A stretch of DNA of 64,000 nucleotides from Micrococcus endophyticus (lineage in GTDB: Bacteria; Actinomycetota; Actinomycetes; Actinomycetales; Micrococcaceae): assembly GCF_014205115.1 (NCBI RefSeq), contig NZ_JACHMW010000001.1:1302001-1366000 (forward strand). The letters run 5' to 3'. Positions 20,233 to 28,550 of the stretch are shown one piece after another. Made by a program: the position numbers and the translations under genes. The notes beneath the pieces were generated by a model. That model saw only the letters and a list, made by a program, of their open reading frames with translations, did not search any database and was not told the origin of the DNA. The stretch's first letter is position 1; the number at the start of each line of letters is the position of its first letter.

Positions 20233-21000
20233 TCAGACGGTGACGGTGGTGCCGATCCGCTCGCCGAGCAGGGCGCGGGTCACGTTGCCCGGGCCCTCCA
20301 TGCCGAACACGCGCATGTCCAGGTCGTTGTCCTTGCACATGGTCATGGCGGTCAGGTCCATCACGCGGATGTTGCGCAGCAGGGCCTCGTCGTACGTCAG
20401 GTGCGTGAGCAGCTCCGCGCTCGGGTCCTTCTTGGGGTCCGCGGTGTACACGCCGTCCACGCCGGACTTGGCCATGAGGACCTCGTCCGCGCCGATCTCG
20501 AGGGCGCGCTGGGCGGCCACGGTGTCCGTGGAGAAGTAGGGCAGGCCGGTGCCGGCACCGAAGACCACCACGCGGCCCTTCTGCATGTGGCGGATGGCGC
20601 GCAGCGGGATGTAGGACTCGGCGACCTGCTCCATGTGGATGGCCGACTGCACGCGGGTGGAGACGCCGGCCTGGATGAGGAAGTCCTGCAGGGCGAGGCA
20701 GTTCATCACGGTGCCGAGCATGCCCATGTAGTCGGCGCGCCGGCGGTCCATGCCGTTCTCGGACAGCTCCGCGCCGCGGAAGAAGTTGCCGCCGCCCACG
20801 ACGATCGCGATCTCCACGCGGTCCGCGGCAACCGCGATCTGCTCGGCGATCCCGCGCACGGTCTCGGGGTCCACGCCGACCTTGCCGCCGCCGAACACCT
20901 CGCCGGAGAGCTTCAGCAGGACGCGACGGCGGCCCGTGTCCTCCGAGGTCTGGGGGACGTGGGCGGTCTTCGGGTCCTCGGGGGCGCGGTTCGTCTCCAT
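20233..21000 (-). CDS. pyrH: Uridylate kinase
   Basis: UMP kinase of the amino-acid kinase fold, forming UDP from UMP. The ATG at 21000 has AGGAGG ahead and gives 255 residues, with about 25 unstructured residues before [14 protein letters not shown]. Other signatures: [58 protein letters not shown], and [18 protein letters not shown]. It lies between tsf and frr as in most actinobacteria. The TAGGAT at 21166-21171 in the long leader is a candidate promoter. Confidence 0.95.
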   Translation of the reverse strand: METNRAPEDPKTAHVPQTSEDTGRRRVLLKLSGEVFGGGKVGVDPETVRGIAEQIAVAADRVEIAIVVGGGNFFRGAELSENGMDRRRADYMGMLGTVMNCLALQDFLIQAGVSTRVQSAIHMEQVAESYIPLRAIRHMQKGRVVVFGAGTGLPYFSTDTVAAQRALEIGADEVLMAKSGVDGVYTADPKKDPSAELLTHLTYDEALLRNIRVMDLTAMTMCKDNDLDMRVFGMEGPGNVTRALLGERIGTTVTV

Positions 21001-21074
21001 GGGAGCTCCTCCTGGTCGGGGCGTGGGGTCGGGCCGGGGACGGGCGCGGGGCGCCGTCCGGAAGCGGACGCGAC

Positions 21075-21111
21075 GACGGGGTGGCAGCCCGGGTGGGGCG
21101 GCCACCCCGTC
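21075..21111. terminator. Hairpin between tsf and pyrH
   Basis: GACGGGGTGG pairs with CCACCCCGTC across a 17-base loop, about 110 bases beyond the tsf stop and 75 bases before pyrH. It could end part of the tsf transcript. Confidence 0.4.
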
Positions 21112-21218
21112 ATGCGGTGGTCGACGGCGCCTGGCGGCGCCGGTGCGGACCTGGGCTCGCCCCCGATCCTACGCCCACGCGGGGCGCGGACCGGGAGCGG
21201 CCGGTCCGGGTGCGGCGA

Positions 21219-22055
21219 TCAGTTGCCGACGCGGAAGCGGGCGAACCCGGTGACCTTGGTGCCGGCGTCGGAGGCGACCTTGCCGACGGTCTGCTTCGGG
21301 TCCTTCGCGAACGGCTGGTCCTCGAGGACGATCTCCTTGAAGAAGCCGGTCAGGCGACCCTCGACGATCTTCGGCAGGGCCTGCTCCGGCTTGCCCTCGG
21401 CGCGAGCGGTCTCGTCGGCGATGCGACGCTCGTTCTCGACGGTCTCGGCCGGGACGTCCTCGCGGGAGAGGTACGTGGGCGAGTAGGCGGCGGTGTGCAC
21501 GGCGATGTCGTGCGCGGCCGTCTTGGCCTCGGCGGAGTCGGCGTCGACGGCGAGCAGCACGCCCACCTGCGCCGGCAGGTCCTTGGAGGTCTTGTGCAGG
21601 TAGGCGTCCACCAGGGCGCCCTCCACGCGGGCCAGGCGGCGCACGGCCACCTTCTCGCCCAGCAGCGCGCCCTCCTCGATCACGTGGTCGCCCAGGGTGC
21701 GGCCCTCGTGCTCGGAGGCCAGCAGCGACTCGACGTCGGCGGCGCCGGAGGCCACGGCGGCGCGGAGCACCACGTCGCCCAGGGTGATGAACTTCTCGGC
21801 CTTGGCCACGAAGTCGGTCTCGCAGTTGAGCTCGATCATGACGCCGACGCCGTTCTCGACGGTGGCGGCCACGAGGCCCTCGGCTGCGGAGCGGCCCTCG
21901 CGCTTGGTGGCGCCCTTGAGGCCCTTCACGCGGATGATCTCGATGGCCTTCTCGGCGTCGCCGTTGGCCTCGTCCAGAGCCTTCTTCACGTCCATCATGC
22001 CGGCGCCGGTGCGCTCGCGCAGGGCCTTGATGTCAGCAGCGGTGTAGTTCGCCAT
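21219..22055 (-). CDS. tsf: Elongation factor Ts
   Basis: EF-Ts is the nucleotide exchange factor for EF-Tu. The 278-residue protein shows the N-terminal UBA-like domain (YTAADIKALRERTGAGMMDVKKAL), the invariant NCETDFVAKAEKF, and a C-terminal PKIVEGRLTGFFKEIVLEDQPF. It follows rpsB, with a large perfect hairpin between the two genes, so its level may depend on read-through or on a separate promoter. Confidence 0.95.
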   Translation of the reverse strand: MANYTAADIKALRERTGAGMMDVKKALDEANGDAEKAIEIIRVKGLKGATKREGRSAAEGLVAATVENGVGVMIELNCETDFVAKAEKFITLGDVVLRAAVASGAADVESLLASEHEGRTLGDHVIEEGALLGEKVAVRRLARVEGALVDAYLHKTSKDLPAQVGVLLAVDADSAEAKTAAHDIAVHTAAYSPTYLSREDVPAETVENERRIADETARAEGKPEQALPKIVEGRLTGFFKEIVLEDQPFAKDPKQTVGKVASDAGTKVTGFARFRVGN

Positions 22056-22110
22056 GCTCGTTCGGTCCTTCCCGTGGTGGGGTTCGTGCGGGATGTTCGG
22101 GGGGTCTGGT

Positions 22111-22154
22111 CCGGTCCGTCGGCCCGGCCCGGTGGGGCCGGGCCGACGGACCGG
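22111..22154 (-). terminator. 20-bp perfect hairpin between rpsB and tsf
   Basis: The two 20-base arms (CCGGTCCGTCGGCCCGGCCC and its exact complement) are separated by only four bases, starting seven bases after the rpsB stop. It probably partly terminates rpsB transcripts before tsf. Confidence 0.65.
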
Positions 22155-22160
22155 GCGGGA

Positions 22161-23045
22161 TCACTCGGCCTGGGCGGGAGCCTCGGCGGAGGCCTCCTCG
22201 GCCTGGGCCGGAGCCTCGGCGGGGGCCTCCTCGGCCTGGGCCGGAGCCTCGGCGGGGGCCTCGGCCTGCTCGGCCTGCTGGGCGTTGTGCTGCTCGAGCA
22301 GCTCGCGCTCCCACTCGGCCATCGGCTCGGCGGCGGACTGGCCGGACTTGCCGCCCTGGCGGGCGATGAGACCCTCGGCCACGGCGTCGGCGACCACGCG
22401 GGTCAGCAGGTTGACGGAGCGGATCGCGTCGTCGTTGCCCGGGATCGGGTAGGTGACCTCGTCCGGATCGCAGTTGGTGTCCAGGATGGCGACCACCGGG
22501 ATGCCGAGCTTCTTGGCCTCGTCGACGGCGAGGTGCTCCTTCTTGGTGTCCACGACCCACACGGCGGAGGGGGTCTTGGACATGTTGCGGATGCCGCCGA
22601 GGTTGGCCTGCAGCTTCTCCAGCTCACGGTTGAGGAGCAGCAGCTCCTTCTTGGTGAACTGCGAGCCGGCCACGTCCTCGAAGTCGATCTCCTCGAGCTC
22701 CTTCATGCGCTGCACGCGCTTGGAGACGGTGGAGAAGTTGGTCAGCATGCCGCCGAGCCAGCGGTGGTTCACGTAGGGCATGCCGACGCGGCCGGCCTGC
22801 TCGGCGATGGCCTCCTGGCCCTGCTTCTTGGTGCCGACGAAGAGGATGGTGCCGCCGTGGGCGACGGTCTCCTTGACGAACTCGTAGGCGCGGTCGATGT
22901 AGGACAGCGACTGCTGCAGGTCGATGATGTAGATGCCGTTGCGCTCGGTGAAGATGAAGCGCTTCATCTTGGGGTTCCAGCGGCGGGTCTGGTGGCCGAA
23001 GTGGACACCGGAGTCGAGGAGCTGGCGCATGGTCACGACGGGCAT
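22161..23045 (-). CDS. rpsB: 30S ribosomal protein S2
   Basis: S2 of the small ribosomal subunit, 294 residues. The conserved body starts [27 protein letters not shown] and includes [26 protein letters not shown] and the C-terminal [13 protein letters not shown]. After about residue 245 there is an unusual tail made of repeats of the type [11 protein letters not shown] (three near-identical copies), Ala/Glu/Pro-rich and acidic, longer than in most bacteria. The ATG at 23045 is preceded by AGAAGGGA. First gene of the rpsB-tsf string; the leader is nearly 300 bases if the TAGGAT at 23329-23334 is its -10. Confidence 0.95.
   Translation of the reverse strand: MPVVTMRQLLDSGVHFGHQTRRWNPKMKRFIFTERNGIYIIDLQQSLSYIDRAYEFVKETVAHGGTILFVGTKKQGQEAIAEQAGRVGMPYVNHRWLGGMLTNFSTVSKRVQRMKELEEIDFEDVAGSQFTKKELLLLNRELEKLQANLGGIRNMSKTPSAVWVVDTKKEHLAVDEAKKLGIPVVAILDTNCDPDEVTYPIPGNDDAIRSVNLLTRVVADAVAEGLIARQGGKSGQSAAEPMAEWERELLEQHNAQQAEQAEAPAEAPAQAEEAPAEAPAQAEEASAEAPAQAE
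22166..22270. repeat. 33-bp tandem repeats in the 3' end of rpsB
   Basis: About three in-frame copies of a 33-base unit, with CCGGAGCCTCGGCGG as a recognisable part, encode the Ala/Glu/Pro tail of S2. The copies differ by a few bases. Confidence 0.8.
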
Positions 23046-23561
23046 GACGTTCCCTTCTGTGGCAGCCGTGGCACCCCGCGCGGCGCGCGCGGGCGGTCTG
23101 CCGGTCGATTTCTTGACGGTTGGCGGCCGACCCGGTCGGGCGGCCCCTGGCATCGAGACGGCGGGCTGCCGGGCCCCACGAGCACCCGCGGCCGCACCCT
23201 CGCGTGAGGAGGGCGGGCGAACACGGGACCGAGCGTGGGGGCTGGACCGCCGGGGCGGTCCACCGCGATGCGCGGAGTCGGCGTCCCGGGCACGGCACAG
23301 GGCCGGTCACAGGACACCGCTGAGGTGAATCCTACCCCAGGCCGGTCCGTGCTCCCGCCGCCCCGGAGGTCGACGCGGAGGCGGGGGTCAAGGCGGGAGT
23401 CGACGCCGGAGCCGGGGGCGGAGCCGACGCCGGACCGAAGGTCGAGGTCGGCGTCGGTCCGGCTGGCGCCTGCTCCTGCACAGGGGCCCGCCGGGCCGCC
23501 GTCGTCCACGGCCACGCCGGGGGCCGCCCCGTCGGCGGTGCGCGCGGTCCAGGGTGGCGTC
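23046..23561. other. Gap between rpsB and the M23 peptidase gene
   Basis: This 516-base stretch separates divergent genes. On the minus strand TAGGAT (23329-23334) is a candidate rpsB -10 element. From about 23,370 the sequence becomes a GC-rich, quasi-repetitive run of GTCGACGCCGGAG-like words with an inverted pair GCCGGACC/GGTCCGGC (about 23,427-23,462). I see no gene and no clear S2 leader regulatory structure. Confidence 0.4.
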
Positions 23562-24236
23562 ATGACCGCCCGCTCCCCCGTCCCGCGCCGAGCCCACCCC
23601 GCCGCTGGCCCACATCGTCTCCTCGCCGTCCTGCTGCTCTGCGTGCTGGGGCTCGCATGCGGTCCCTGGTTCGGGGCCGCGACCCCGTCGTCGATCCGGG
23701 CGGAGGACGGACCGACGGCGGACGCGCGGCTCGCCGTCGCCGCGACGCCGGCCCGGGCCTGGACCGCACCCGCGGCGGGCGTGCGGCCCGGCGACGTGCT
23801 CCGCCCCTTCGCCGCGCCGGAGCGCCCCTGGGGGCGCGGACACCGGGGCGTGGACCTGGCCGTGTCGCCGGGCGCCGCGGTGCTCGCCCCGGCCGCCGGG
23901 ACGGTGGTGTTCGCCGGGACCGTGGTGGACCGGCCCGTGGTGACCCTCGAGCACGCGGACGGCACGCGCAGCTCCCTGGAGCCGGTGGAGGCCGCGGCAC
24001 CGGTGGGCGCCCGGCTCGAGCGCGGGGCGCCGCTGGGGACGGTGGCGGACGCGCCGGCGCACTGCGCCGTGCCGTGCGTGCACTGGGGCGTGCGCGTGCC
24101 GGACGGCTGGCGCTTCGGGGACGCGACGTTCGACCGCTACCTGGACCCGCTCGTGCTCATCGGCTGGAGCGGCCCCTCCGTCCTCTGGCCGCACGCGGCG
24201 CCTCCGCCCGCCGGGCTTGCCCCAGCTCGCGAGTGA
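23562..24236 (+). CDS. Secreted M23-family peptidase
   Basis: A 224-residue exported protein of the LytM/M23 type, which cuts peptide bridges in peptidoglycan. A basic N terminus and a hydrophobic stretch (HRLLAVLLLCVLGLACG) form a signal peptide, ending in a Cys that is close to but not an ideal lipobox. The metallopeptidase domain has the zinc motif HRGVDLAV and, further on, CVHWGVRV, which replaces the classical HLHF motif; this CxHWG form is common in actinobacterial members. The catalytic domain is followed by a Pro-rich tail. The last 80 bases overlap the convergent glycosyltransferase gene, so one of the two 3' ends may be less constrained. Confidence 0.82.
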   Translation: MTARSPVPRRAHPAAGPHRLLAVLLLCVLGLACGPWFGAATPSSIRAEDGPTADARLAVAATPARAWTAPAAGVRPGDVLRPFAAPERPWGRGHRGVDLAVSPGAAVLAPAAGTVVFAGTVVDRPVVTLEHADGTRSSLEPVEAAAPVGARLERGAPLGTVADAPAHCAVPCVHWGVRVPDGWRFGDATFDRYLDPLVLIGWSGPSVLWPHAAPPPAGLAPARE

Positions 24237-25368
24237 GCTCCAGCAGGCGCCGCGCCGACTCGTCCCAGCTGAACCGCGCCGCCTGCGCGACGCCGGCCCG
24301 GGATGCCGCCGCGAACACGGCCGGGTCCTCGAGTTCGCGGACGCGGGCGGCCAGGGCGGCCGCACGGTCCCCCTCAAGGGGGACGCCGCGGAACGAGGGC
24401 GTGCCGGCGCCGGCGATCTCGCGGAAGATCGGCAGGTCCGAGCAGACCACCGGGGTGCCGTGGGCCATGGCCTCGGCCACGGGCAGGCCGAAGCCCTCCG
24501 CCCGGGAGAGCGTGACGGCGGCGGTCGCCCGGCGCAGCAGCCGCACGTACTCGGCCTCGTCCGTGCCGTCGTGGAAGACCACCTCCGCCCCGTCCTCGCC
24601 GACGGCGGCGCGGCGCGCCTCCAGCCGCTCCTGGAGCTGCGCGCGGCGGGCCGGGTCGATCCGGGAGAGCAGGTGCAGGGCGTAGCCGGGCAGCAGGGGC
24701 GCGGCGTCCACGAGGGACTCGACGTCCTTGTAGTCCATGAAGGAGCCCATGTAGAGGAGCGTCCGTTCCGGGGCCTCCTCCGGGTCCCGGGGCCGCGGGA
24801 CCGGCTGCGCGGCGTTGGCGATCACGTCGACCGGGCGGCGGGTGAGCCGGTGCGCGGCGATGAGGTCCGCCGTCGTGCGGGAGACGGTGGCCACGGCGTC
24901 GGCGCGGTCGAGCAGGAGTCTCTGCGGCGTCATCGTCAGGTGGTAGGCGCGCCAGAGCCACCGGATGGGCTCCGGGAGGTTCTGCGGGGGCGTGCGGTGC
25001 TCGTAGTAGATCAGGTCGTGGAGCGTGAGGATCAGGGCGTGGCGCCGACCCCAGGAGCCCATGGTCTGCATGGGCGAGAACACGACGTCCGGCCGCAGGC
25101 GGGCCACCTGGCGGGCCACGAACGGCTCGCGCGAGGACGTCGGCCCGGAGACGCGGTGCCACGGCACGCCCTTCGGCAGCAGCGCCAGCTGGCGCTCGTC
25201 CGAGATCAGAATGGCCACCTCGACGTCGACCCCCTCCCCCCGCTCGGCGGCGGCACGGTGCGCCACGGCCTCGGTCAGGCTGGCGCCGTAGCGGGAGATC
25301 CCGTCGTGGAAGTCGGTGCGCGTGTAGCGGGCGTCCATGAGGAGGCGCAGGGGGCGGGAGGGGCTCAC
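24157..25368 (-). CDS. Glycosyltransferase (GT4 family)
   Basis: A GT-B fold glycosyltransferase of 403 residues, starting at the GTG 25368 (VSPSRPLRLLMDARYTR). Signature parts: the N-terminal domain with HALILTLHDLIYYEH, then VATVSRTTADLI, LLYMGSFMDYKDVESLVDA, and the nucleotide-sugar site AVTLSRAEGFGLPVAEAMAHGTPVVCSDLPIFREI, with the EGFGLP form of the E-x7-E motif. Donor and acceptor are unknown; the enzyme probably acts on cell-envelope glycans or glycolipids. Its 3' end overlaps the M23 gene. Confidence 0.85.
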   Translation of the reverse strand: MSPSRPLRLLMDARYTRTDFHDGISRYGASLTEAVAHRAAAERGEGVDVEVAILISDERQLALLPKGVPWHRVSGPTSSREPFVARQVARLRPDVVFSPMQTMGSWGRRHALILTLHDLIYYEHRTPPQNLPEPIRWLWRAYHLTMTPQRLLLDRADAVATVSRTTADLIAAHRLTRRPVDVIANAAQPVPRPRDPEEAPERTLLYMGSFMDYKDVESLVDAAPLLPGYALHLLSRIDPARRAQLQERLEARRAAVGEDGAEVVFHDGTDEAEYVRLLRRATAAVTLSRAEGFGLPVAEAMAHGTPVVCSDLPIFREIAGAGTPSFRGVPLEGDRAAALAARVRELEDPAVFAAASRAGVAQAARFSWDESARRLLELTRELGQARRAEAPRAARGRRGRSSR

Positions 25369-25809
25369 CCTCCCCACGCTAGCGCCGCGGCGCGCCCGAT
25401 CCGGCAGGGCGGGCCACGGAAGCACGGCGAGGCGCTACAGTGTGACGCGGCCCACATTCGGGACGGCTCCGCGCCCGTCGTGCGCGCCGCTCCCATCTCG
25501 CGCGGGCCCGTGCGCGACCCGCGCCCGCCCACGCGGTCTCCCCGCTGGCCGCCATGCCACAGCGCTCGCGAAAGCTCAATCCCAGGCACCTGGGCGCCAC
25601 GCGAATGTAATGTTGCGTTTGGGTAACGATCGTGTATCTTCGGTCACGGATCGGTTACGGCCGGTCCGGAACCGGGGCTTCCTCCTCGCTCTCGCGATCC
25701 CGGTCATCAGCACTGTTCACTACTCGCACCAGCGGTCCGGCCTCGTTCCGGGCAACGCCCCGAGGCCTGGTCCTCACGGGCCGCCGGTCCTGTCCGGGAA
25801 GAAGATCCG
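25369..25809. promoter_or_regulatory. Regulatory gap upstream of the LysM-NlpC gene
   Basis: A 441-base gap between divergent genes. A promoter-like pair TTGCGT (25613-25618) and TATCTT (25635-25640), 16 bases apart, precedes the LysM gene with a leader of about 165 bases. An imperfect inverted repeat wraps the -10: GTAAC-GATC-GTG (25623-25634) against CAC-GGATC-GGTTAC (25645-25658). GTAAC/GTTAC words upstream of NlpC/P60 and Rpf genes recall MtrA-type sites in other actinobacteria, which is a suggestion only. The rest of the leader has no structure I recognise. Confidence 0.45.
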
Positions 25810-26685
25810 ATGTCCGTGACCTCCTCGCGCGCCGCCTCCCGCCGCGCCCCCCGCACCGCCGCCGCCTCCCTCGCCCTCGCCCTCGGCGCGGGCGCCCTGG
25901 CCGGCGTCGGCTCGGTGACCGCGGCCGAGACGGCCCAGGCCGTCGAGACCACCTACACCGTCCGCGCCGGCGACGGCTGGTGGGTCATCTCCCAGCGCAC
26001 CGGCGTGTCCATGTCCACGCTGCAGTCCCTCAACGGGATGACCTCGGCGACCATGCTCCACCCGGGCATGGTCCTGAAGACCTCCGGCACCGCCGCCCCG
26101 GCCCCGGCTCCCGCCCCCTCGGCCTCCACCTACACCGTGCTCGCGGGCGACGGCTGGTGGATCATCTCCTACCGCACCGGCGTCTCCGCCTCCATGCTGC
26201 AGTCGATCAACGGCATGACCTCCTCGACCATGCTCCACCCGGGCATGGTGCTGAAGACCTCCGTGGTCGCCTCCTCCGCCCCGGCACCGGCCCCGGCCCC
26301 TGTGACCAACGGCAAGCAGGCCGCCGTCGACTTCGTGCGCTCCAAGGTGCAGAACCCGTCCTCGTACTACCTGTGGGGCGGCAACGGCCCGTACGGCTTC
26401 GACTGCTCCGGCCTCACGCAGCAGGCCATGGCCAAGGCCGGCATCTCCATCCCCCGCCGCGCCGGCGACCAGTACAACGCCGCCAAGTCGTACGTGCCGA
26501 TCTCCCAGGCCCAGCCCGGCGACCTGGTGTTCTACGCGAACCAGTCCACCGGCCGCATCTTCCACGTGGCCATGTACATGGGCGGCGGCCAGCTGGCCCA
26601 CGCCCTCAACGAGGACGCCGACCTGGTGTTCACCTCGATGACCATCATGAAGTCCGACATGCTCGCGGTGGCCGCCCGCTACTGA
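25810..26685 (+). CDS. Secreted NlpC/P60 endopeptidase with two LysM domains
   Basis: A cell-wall hydrolase of 291 residues. An N-terminal signal peptide ends around residue 45. Two LysM peptidoglycan-binding repeats follow (TYTVRAGDGWWVISQRTGVS and TYTVLAGDGWWIISYRTGVS, about residues 51-96 and 111-156), nearly copies of each other and both carrying a GDGWW form. A Pro/Ala linker leads to the NlpC/P60 domain with catalytic Cys199 (GFDCSGLTQQAM) and His252 (FHVAMYMGGG). It should cleave D-Glu-meso-DAP/Lys stem peptides during growth or daughter-cell separation. Monocistronic: a strong terminator follows at 26703. Confidence 0.92.
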   Translation: MSVTSSRAASRRAPRTAAASLALALGAGALAGVGSVTAAETAQAVETTYTVRAGDGWWVISQRTGVSMSTLQSLNGMTSATMLHPGMVLKTSGTAAPAPAPAPSASTYTVLAGDGWWIISYRTGVSASMLQSINGMTSSTMLHPGMVLKTSVVASSAPAPAPAPVTNGKQAAVDFVRSKVQNPSSYYLWGGNGPYGFDCSGLTQQAMAKAGISIPRRAGDQYNAAKSYVPISQAQPGDLVFYANQSTGRIFHVAMYMGGGQLAHALNEDADLVFTSMTIMKSDMLAVAARY

Positions 26686-26702
26686 GCCCCCGGACACGAC
26701 GA

Positions 26703-26743
26703 CGGCCCCCGGCCCGCGCTGCTGACGCGCGGACCGGGGGCCG
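26703..26743 (+). terminator. Terminator of the LysM-NlpC gene
   Basis: A 17-base stem, CGGCCCCCGGCCCGCGC against GCGCGGACCGGGGGCCG with one mismatch, 18 bases after the stop, followed by CTCTGTCTG. Confidence 0.7.
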
Positions 26744-26817
26744 CTCTGTCTGCCGCCGCCGGTTCGAGCCGGAGACCCCCGCCCGGACCCCGGCTCCCGC
26801 GGGAGCGACGGAATCCG

Positions 26818-26883
26818 CCCGGATCGACGGAAATGGCCCGGATCGACGGAAATGGCCCGGATCGACGGCCGTTCCGTCGATCC
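26818..26883. repeat. Tandem plus palindromic REP-like repeat
   Basis: A 19-base unit containing CCCGGATCGACGGAAATGG occurs two and a half times with period 19 (26818, 26837, 26856). It runs into the palindrome GGATCGACGG-CCGTT-CCGTCGATCC (26859-26883), the same core and loop as the element at 4079-4139. A further GTTCTC/GAGAAC pair follows. It lies between the LysM gene and the tRNA, which converge. Confidence 0.75.
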
Positions 26884-26941
26884 TGCGCGTTCTCGTCGAT
26901 CCGACGGAGAACGAGCCCCCGAGACAAGCGCCCGGAAAAGT

Positions 26942-26984
26942 CATGAGCCGGACCGTCGCTGACACGGCGACGGCCCGGCTCATG
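26942..26984 (-). terminator. Terminator of the CAU tRNA
   Basis: CATGAGCCGGACCGTCGC pairs with GCGACGGCCCGGCTCATG (one mismatch) over a 7-base loop, eight bases past the tRNA 3' end on the minus strand. Confidence 0.7.
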
Positions 26985-26991
26985 CCCTCCG

Positions 26992-27065
26992 TAGGGCGTG
27001 CGGGACTTGAACCCGCGACCCAGGGATTATGAGTCCCCTGCTCTGACCGACTGAGCTAACGCCCC
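26992..27065 (-). tRNA. tRNA with anticodon CAU (tRNA-Met elongator or tRNA-Ile2)
   Basis: A complete cloverleaf on the minus strand: acceptor GGGGCGT pairing with ACGCCCT (a G-U at position 1-72), D arm TAGCTCAGTCGGTCAGAGC, anticodon stem GGGGA/TCCCT around loop CTCATAA, and T arm GCGGG-TTCAAGT-CCCGC. CCA is not encoded. The anticodon CAU fits elongator Met or, after lysidine modification, Ile2; the TTCAAGT T-loop and GTCG variable region resemble Ile2 of E. coli, so I leave both open. It is not the initiator, which has C1-A72 and a GGG/CCC anticodon stem. Confidence 0.93.
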
Positions 27066-27093
27066 TCCGCCCGCGCGCTCGCGGGCCCGCCCC

Positions 27094-27099
27094 ATCCTA
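27094..27099 (-). promoter_or_regulatory. -10-like TAGGAT of the tRNA
   Basis: TAGGAT on the minus strand, 28 bases upstream of the mature tRNA start, at the right distance for a short leader. No good -35 is visible. Confidence 0.4.
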
Positions 27100-27127
27100 C
27101 CGACGGCGACGCCGCGGCCGCGGAGCC

Positions 27128-28348
27128 TCAGAGCAGCTCGCGCACCTCGGCCGGGGTGGCGCCCCGGTACAGCCGCTCGAAGACGTCCACGGTCTTCTGC
27201 GCGGAGTGGTGCATCGCCTTGGCGTGGGAGGCCTCCCCCATGGCGGCGCGCTCGGCCTCGGACAGGTCCAGGATGCGAGCGACCCGCTCGGCGAGGGCCA
27301 CGTGGTCCCCCGGCGGGAACAGGTGGCCGTTGACGCCCTCGTCCACGAGGTGCGGCAGGGCCAGGGCGTCGGCGAGCACCACGGGGGTGGAGGCGCTGAG
27401 CGCCTCGAGGGTCACGAGGGACTGCAGCTCGGCGGTGCCCGGCTGGCAGAACACGTCCGCGCGCAGGTAGGCGGCGCGCAGCTCCTCGTCGGAGACGTGG
27501 CCGCGCAGCAGGACGCGGTCGGCCACGCCCTCCGACTCCACGGCGGCGCGGATGCGGTCGCGCTGCTCGCCGTCGCCGACGATCTCCGCGTGGACGTCGA
27601 GGTCCGGCCGGACGTGGGCCAGGTGGGCGATCGCGCGGATCAGCACCTCCACGTTCTTCTCCACGGCCAGGCGGCCCACGAAGAGCACCACGGGATGCCC
27701 GGGATGGTCCACGGTCTCGCCATGCTGCAGCTCGTAGGCGGCGGCGTCGATGCCGTTGGACACCGGCAGCACGTTGTCCAGGCCCGCGTGCTCGGCCATG
27801 GCGCGGGCGGCCAGGGCCGTGGGGGTGGTGACGGCGGCGCCCTTGCCCATCAGCCGGCCCATGTCCCGCCAGGAGACCCGGGAGACGATGTCCAGGAACC
27901 ACTGCGGGAACGGCAGGAACGGCTCGAGGTTCTCGGGCATGAAGTGGTTCGTGGAGACGATCCGGATGCGCCGTCGCTCGGCCTCGTTGATGGCGGCCTC
28001 GCCCACCATGTAGTGGCACTGCACGTGCACCACGTCCGGCTGGACCTCGCGGTAGATGCGGCGGAAGGCCGCCTTGGCGTGCCAGGGCATCACGAGGCGG
28101 TAGTACTCGTGCGTGGGGGCCGGGATGGCGCGCAGCAGGTGGACGGTGGCCTCGGGGCGCTCCTCCACGGTGTCCGGGCCGGCCTCCCCGCGGGGCATGA
28201 CCACGTGCACCTCGTGGCCGCGCGCGTGCAGGGCCGTGGCGAGGCGGTGGCAGAAGGTGGCGGCCCCGTTCACGTGCGGCGGGTACGTGTCCGCCGCGAT
28301 CAGCACCTTGAGGGGGCGGTCGGCGGCGGTCCCGGGGCGGTCGGACAC
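27128..28348 (-). CDS. Glycosyltransferase (GT4, mannosyltransferase-like)
   Basis: A GDP-sugar type GT-B glycosyltransferase of 406 residues. The N-terminal domain shows LKVLIAADTYPPHVNGAATFCHRLATAL and HVVMPRGE. The middle has VHVQCHYMVGEAAI and STNHFMPENLEPF; the donor site reads FVGRLAVEKNVEVLIRA, IVGDGEQRDRIRAAV, and QPGTAELQSLVTLEALSASTPVVLADALALPHLV. The pattern is close to alpha-mannosyltransferases of the PimB/Mgt type that build phosphatidylinositol or glucuronosyl-diacylglycerol mannosides and lipomannan in actinobacteria. It lies next to a CDP-alcohol phosphatidyltransferase, which supports a lipid acceptor. The GTG at 28348 has AAGGGA ahead. Confidence 0.82.
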   Translation of the reverse strand: MSDRPGTAADRPLKVLIAADTYPPHVNGAATFCHRLATALHARGHEVHVVMPRGEAGPDTVEERPEATVHLLRAIPAPTHEYYRLVMPWHAKAAFRRIYREVQPDVVHVQCHYMVGEAAINEAERRRIRIVSTNHFMPENLEPFLPFPQWFLDIVSRVSWRDMGRLMGKGAAVTTPTALAARAMAEHAGLDNVLPVSNGIDAAAYELQHGETVDHPGHPVVLFVGRLAVEKNVEVLIRAIAHLAHVRPDLDVHAEIVGDGEQRDRIRAAVESEGVADRVLLRGHVSDEELRAAYLRADVFCQPGTAELQSLVTLEALSASTPVVLADALALPHLVDEGVNGHLFPPGDHVALAERVARILDLSEAERAAMGEASHAKAMHHSAQKTVDVFERLYRGATPAEVRELL

Positions 28349-28550
28349 GGAGGTCCCTTCTGTTGTCGGCTGTGGCGGGGCGCGCGGCGGCGGACGCGGC
28401 GCGGCTCCCACGGTAGCAACCGCGGGGCGGGCGTCCGCGCGCGGGGGACGACGTCGTCCCGCATTCCGGACGCCCCGCTCGGTCCTCGGCGCTCGGCTCT
28501 CGGCCCAGCGCCGGGCGCCCCGGGCCGCGGTCCCGGACCGGGCCCGCGGC

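Noticed and set aside
23046-23340. An autoregulatory S2 leader structure
   Set aside because: The leader is GC-rich and can fold in many ways, and no conserved S2-binding motif was recognisable.
25369-25809. A ydaO/yuaA-type (c-di-AMP) riboswitch before the LysM-NlpC gene
   Set aside because: Such riboswitches are common before actinobacterial wall hydrolases, but the conserved GGGGGAC and GGGGUGAAUC elements are not present in the leader.
26992-27065. Initiator tRNA-Met
   Set aside because: Position 1-72 is G-U and not C-A, and the anticodon stem lacks the three G-C pairs typical of initiators.
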